DNA from: Bradyrhizobiaceae bacterium
Lineage (GTDB): Bacteria > Pseudomonadota > Alphaproteobacteria > Rhizobiales > Xanthobacteraceae
NCBI GenBank assembly: GCA_016793685.1
Contig: JAEULX010000023.1
Span: forward strand, 1 to 7,773
Reading direction: 5' to 3'
Length of the DNA: 7,773 nucleotides
The position numbers were made by a program, and so were the translations under genes. Within the stretch, counting starts at the first letter, position 1, and each line of letters opens with the position of its first letter. The notes beneath the pieces were generated by a model. It did not search any database and was not told the origin of the DNA. It worked only from the letters and a program-made list of their open reading frames with translations. This document shows positions 4,735 to 7,773 of this stretch, one piece after another.

Positions 4735-6597
4735 TTAAGCCTTATTCGACCAGGCGGCGAGCCAGGGCGTTCGCCGCGCAATATCGGACAGATAGCCAAC
4801 AATTCCCTTGGGCGACAGCACGACGATGGCGACGATTACTGCACCGAGCACGAGTTTCGACATCTCGGTTTCGCTCATCAGCCAGATGGCGAGCGCCTTG
4901 TAGACGATGGCCCCGACGACGGCGCCGGATACGGTTTCGACGCCACCCAGCAGCACCATCACCAGGGCATCGACCGAGTACGGAATGGCGAGCGTCTCGG
5001 GAAAAACGCTTCCCTTGAGATAGGCGAACAGCGCGCCCGCGATCCCGGCAAAGCTTCCCGCAATCATGAAAGCGGTCAGCTGCACCCGGCGGCGGTCGAT
5101 CCCGATCGCCTCGGCGCGCAGTTCGGAATCGCGCGCCGCCCGCAGCGCGTAGCCGAAGGGCGAGAAGGTCAGCGCCCGCAGGCAGAAAACTCCGGCGACG
5201 GTGACAACGAAGGCGAACCAGTAGAACCGCGCCGGGGTGCCGACCAGCGCCGCAGGCCACACACCCAGGATTCCATTGTCGCCGCCCGTCACGTCGACCC
5301 ACTGAAAGGCGATCGACCAGGCGATCTGCGCGAATGCAAGGGTCAGCATGGCGAAATAGACCCCGGCGAGCCGCACCGAGAACCATCCGAAGATGAAGGC
5401 GCCGGCGAGCGCGAGCACCGGACCCGCAAGCAGGGCGATGCCCATGGGCAGACCCAGCGACTTCGCCGCAAGCGCCGCGCCATAGCTGCCCAGCCCGAAA
5501 TAGGCGGCATGGCCGAACGAGGCGAGCCCCCCGACCGTCATCAGCAATTGCAGGCTCTGCGCGAACAGAATGAAGATGAGGATTTCGGATCCGACGGTGA
5601 GAAGGTAGTTGCCCGATACGAACGGCAAACATGCCGCGAGGGCGAGTACGGCAGCGAGTGCGAGTCGCTGCGGCTGACTGAGCGGTCGCCACGGATGGAT
5701 CGTCGCGCCCAGCACTTGGCGCGGGGCGGCCTCCTTGCGCCCGAGCAGACCCCAGGGCCGCACCACCAGCACGGCGGCCATGACGATAAAGACCAGGACG
5801 AGAGAGATTTTCGGCAGGATCAGGATGCCGAAGGCATTGAGCTCGGAGACGATCACGGCGGCGAGGAACGCGCCGGTCACGCTGCCCAGACCGCCGATCA
5901 CCACGACGACGAACACTTCGACGATGATCCGCAGATCCATGTTGTGGCTTGCGGCCTCGCGCGGCAGCTGCAACGCCCCGCCCAGCGCCGCAAGGAAAAT
6001 GCCGAGCGCAAACACGCTGGTGAACAGCCATTTCTGATTGACGCCGAGGGCGGCGACCATGTCGCGGTCCTGCGTCGCGGCGCGCACAAGAACGCCCCAG
6101 CGGGTGCGATGGAAGAGAAGCCAAAGGACGGCGAGCACCGCGGGACCGAGCACGATCAGAAACAATTCGTAGCTCGGCACCTGCTGGCCAAGAATCTGCA
6201 CCGCGCCTTTGAACCCCGGCGCGCGCGGCCCGATCAGATCGACCGGCCCCCACACGAGGAGCACGATGTCCTGCATCATCAAGGTCAGCCCGAAGGTCGC
6301 CAGCAATTGGAAAAGCTCGGGCGCGCGGTAGATCCGGCGCAGCAGCGATACTTCGGTCAGCGCTCCGAGCACGGCGACGGCGATGGCGGCGACCAGCACG
6401 CCGCCCCAGAATCCCAACGGCCCGTCCCACCATTCCGTCAGCGTGACGGCGACATAAGCCCCGAGCATGTAGAAGGCGCCATGGGCGAAATTGACGATCC
6501 GGGTGACGCCGAAAATGATCGACAGGCCGGACGCCGCAAGGAACAGCGAAGCGGCGCTTGCGAGCCCGGTCAGGAACTGGACGACCAAGAATTCCAC
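4735..6597 (-). CDS. livHM: Fused LivH-LivM permease of HAAT-family ABC importer
   Basis: The 620-residue membrane protein carries both permease halves in one chain. Residues 1 to about 285 are LivH-like: NFAHGAFYMLGAY (36-48), a cytoplasmic coupling loop RAATQDRDMVAALG (172-185) and IGGLGSVTGAF (234-244). A linker of roughly 25 residues rich in Pro/Arg (about 285-310) leads into a LivM-like half: GNYLL near 329, ASFGHAAYFGLGSYG (359-373), VTGGDNGI (436-443), coupling loop RAARDSELRAEAIGI (486-500) and LLGGVETVSGAV (549-560). About sixteen hydrophobic segments are visible by eye. LivH and LivM are usually separate genes of about 290 and 320-420 codons, so this is a natural fusion; the frame is clean and both coupling loops are present. 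The start is GTG 6597, with AAGGA about ten bases upstream. It is followed at once by livG. Confidence 0.94.
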   Translation of the reverse strand: MEFLVVQFLTGLASAASLFLAASGLSIIFGVTRIVNFAHGAFYMLGAYVAVTLTEWWDGPLGFWGGVLVAAIAVAVLGALTEVSLLRRIYRAPELFQLLATFGLTLMMQDIVLLVWGPVDLIGPRAPGFKGAVQILGQQVPSYELFLIVLGPAVLAVLWLLFHRTRWGVLVRAATQDRDMVAALGVNQKWLFTSVFALGIFLAALGGALQLPREAASHNMDLRIIVEVFVVVVIGGLGSVTGAFLAAVIVSELNAFGILILPKISLVLVFIVMAAVLVVRPWGLLGRKEAAPRQVLGATIHPWRPLSQPQRLALAAVLALAACLPFVSGNYLLTVGSEILIFILFAQSLQLLMTVGGLASFGHAAYFGLGSYGAALAAKSLGLPMGIALLAGPVLALAGAFIFGWFSVRLAGVYFAMLTLAFAQIAWSIAFQWVDVTGGDNGILGVWPAALVGTPARFYWFAFVVTVAGVFCLRALTFSPFGYALRAARDSELRAEAIGIDRRRVQLTAFMIAGSFAGIAGALFAYLKGSVFPETLAIPYSVDALVMVLLGGVETVSGAVVGAIVYKALAIWLMSETEMSKLVLGAVIVAIVVLSPKGIVGYLSDIARRTPWLAAWSNKA

Positions 6598-6693
6598 GAG
6601 CCCGCTATCCTTGTCGATCGTTCGCTGAGACTGCGCGGCCCATTGACATCGACGGACCGCATCAGGAGTTTCTCAACGCAAAGCCCCACCCTC

Positions 6694-6715
6694 GCCCCTC
6701 CCCGTGGGGAGAGGC
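6694..6715. repeat. REP-like GC-rich hairpin between binding-protein and permease genes
   Basis: GCCCCTCCCC and GGGGAGAGGC form a 10-bp stem with one mismatch and a two-base loop. The surroundings (about 6681-6722, CCCACCCTCGCC before and CACCC after) look like the interspersed CCCTC...GGGAGAGG palindromes common between genes in Rhizobiales; this is family recollection, not a search. It sits 71 bases after the binding-protein stop and 97 bases before the permease start, where such hairpins often protect the upstream mRNA and lower expression of the permease genes. There is no T run. Confidence 0.6.
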
Positions 6716-6785
6716 ACCCTTCAGTGTCGACCTGGGACGTGCGCGCCCACTGCCCCCTGCCCCAGGCGCTGTCGCCGCGCGCCGC

Positions 6786-7773
6786 TTACTCCTGCGGACG
6801 CAGCTTCTTCACCTCGTCGTCGCTCGGCAGATAGCCGGCGCCATCGCGGTAGACGAAATCGACCATGACGCCCTTGCCATCGACAACGGCGGTCTTGCCC
6901 ACGAAGGCGCCCAAGGTCGACTGATGATCGATCGGACGGAAGGAGATCGCCCCGAACGGCGTGTCGAGCTTCAGCCCTTCCGCGGCGGCGATCAGCTTGT
7001 CCGTGTCGGTCGAGCCGGCCTTGGCGAGGATCGCCGCGGCGGCCTTCATCGTGACGTAGCCGACCACCGAGCCAAGGCGCGGATAGTCGTTGAACTTCGC
7101 CTGGTAGGCTTTCACGAACGCCTCATGCGCCGGCGTCTTCACCGCGCTCCAGGGATAGCCGGTGACGATCCAGCCGGTCGGCGCCTCGTCTTTCAGCGGG
7201 TCGAGATATTCGGGTTCGCCGGTCAGGAAGCTCACCACAGAGCGATCCTTGAACAGACCGCGGGTCGTGCCTTCGCGCACGAACTTCACGAGGTCGGGGC
7301 CGAAGGTCACATTGAGGATCGCTTCGGGCTGCGCCGCAGCCAGCGCCTGGACGACTGCGCCGGCGTCGATCTTGCCTTGCGGCGGCCATTGCTCGCTGAC
7401 CCATTCGATGTCGGGACGCTTGGCCGAGAGCGCCTTCTTGAAGGCCGCCACCGCCGACTGTCCGTACTCGTAATTGGGGGCGACGCTCGCCCACTTCTTC
7501 GCCGGCAGCTTGGCGGCTTCCTCCGCCAGCATCGCCGCCTGCATGGAATTGGAGGGCCGCAAACGGAAGGTGTAGCGGTTGCCCTTCGCCCAGGTGATCG
7601 CGTCGGTCAGCGGCTCGGCGGCAAGAAAGAAGACCTTCTTCTGTTGCGCGAAGTCGGAGACCGCGAGGCCGATATTGGAAAAGAAGGTGCCCATCAGCAT
7701 CGCGACCTTGTCGCTCTCGACGAGCTGATTGGCTGCAGTGACCGCCTCCGCCGGCTTGCCGCCGTCGTCCTTG
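6786..7773 (-). CDS. HAAT-family ABC transporter substrate-binding protein, 5' end beyond window
   Basis: This gives the C-terminal 328 residues of a periplasmic binding protein (Peripla_BP_6 / type 1 fold) of the kind that works with LivHMGF. The frame is open to the right edge, so the signal peptide and first strands (probably 60-80 residues) are missing. Seen: the edge fragment AANQLVESDKVAMLMGTFFSN, typical of the first-lobe strand and ligand loop, RPSNSMQAAMLAE, the hinge-region ASVAPNYEYGQSA (about fragment residues 95-107), TGYPW after the second-lobe strands, and GYVTMKAAAAILAKAGSTDTDKL near the C-terminal part. The stop TAA is at 6788-6786. It is the first visible gene of the transporter operon, and its promoter lies outside the window. 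HAAT binding proteins take ligands from branched amino acids to aromatic acids and amides; substrate is unknown, with nicotinate-like compounds suggested only by the neighbouring enamidase. Confidence 0.93.
   Translation of the reverse strand, partial: KDDGGKPAEAVTAANQLVESDKVAMLMGTFFSNIGLAVSDFAQQKKVFFLAAEPLTDAITWAKGNRYTFRLRPSNSMQAAMLAEEAAKLPAKKWASVAPNYEYGQSAVAAFKKALSAKRPDIEWVSEQWPPQGKIDAGAVVQALAAAQPEAILNVTFGPDLVKFVREGTTRGLFKDRSVVSFLTGEPEYLDPLKDEAPTGWIVTGYPWSAVKTPAHEAFVKAYQAKFNDYPRLGSVVGYVTMKAAAAILAKAGSTDTDKLIAAAEGLKLDTPFGAISFRPIDHQSTLGAFVGKTAVVDGKGVMVDFVYRDGAGYLPSDDEVKKLRPQE

Noticed and set aside
4039..6834. A 931-codon open frame on the plus strand, rich in Glu, Asp, His, Arg and Gln.
   Set aside because: It lies entirely antisense to livG and the fused permease, whose motifs are unmistakable. 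The polar composition is what the complement of membrane-protein codons with G/C third positions gives; no domain or ribosome site supports it.

Overview
The window looks like chromosomal DNA from a high-GC alphaproteobacterium, probably of the Rhizobiales (Bradyrhizobium / Rhodopseudomonas / Xanthobacteraceae type). The basis is the strong G/C preference at third codon positions, GTG starts, a complete branched-chain-amino-acid-type (HAAT) ABC transporter operon, and a CCTCCCC/GGGGAGAGG palindromic repeat of the kind scattered through such genomes. The genus is inference. No tRNA, rRNA, CRISPR array, insertion sequence or phage gene was seen.

Layout, left to right. (1) 1-700, minus strand: the first 233 codons of a biotin-dependent carboxyltransferase (pyruvate carboxylase subunit B / oxaloacetate decarboxylase alpha / transcarboxylase 5S type); its 3' end is off the left edge. 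(2) 701-1207: a 507-base divergent intergenic region. It holds a perfect FNR/FixK-type box (TTGAT-N4-ATCAA), three copies of GCCGTTTRAT, and a sigma70-like promoter whose -10 lies in a GTATAC-centred palindrome. (3) 1208-2404, plus strand: an amidohydrolase that I recognise as an enamidase (Ena) homologue, the enzyme that opens the 1,4,5,6-tetrahydro-6-oxonicotinate ring in Eubacterium barkeri. (4) 2405-2533: convergent intergenic DNA with two perfect hairpins. (5) 2534-3037, minus strand: a MarR-family regulator with a very basic N-terminal tail, preceded by a possible 13-codon leader ORF. (6) 3251 to beyond 7773, minus strand: an operon in the order substrate-binding protein (5' end missing), fused LivH-LivM permease, LivG, LivF. 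Stops and starts overlap or nearly touch within the permease-ATPase part. A 188-base gap with a REP-like hairpin separates the binding protein from the permease.

Working model (inference): a catabolic locus for nicotinate or a related N-heteroaromatic acid. The ABC transporter would import the substrate, the enamidase would hydrolyse a partly reduced lactam ring intermediate, and the MarR protein (resembling the NicR/BpsR type that responds to 6-hydroxynicotinate, judged from memory) would control expression, perhaps through the palindrome over the enamidase -10. The carboxyltransferase could feed pyruvate/propionate-level products into central metabolism, and the FNR box above it suggests oxygen-dependent control. 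The other enzymes of such a pathway (nicotinate dehydrogenase, 6-hydroxynicotinate reductase, hydroxymethylglutarate dehydrogenase) are not in the window, so the pathway assignment rests on one enzyme plus context.
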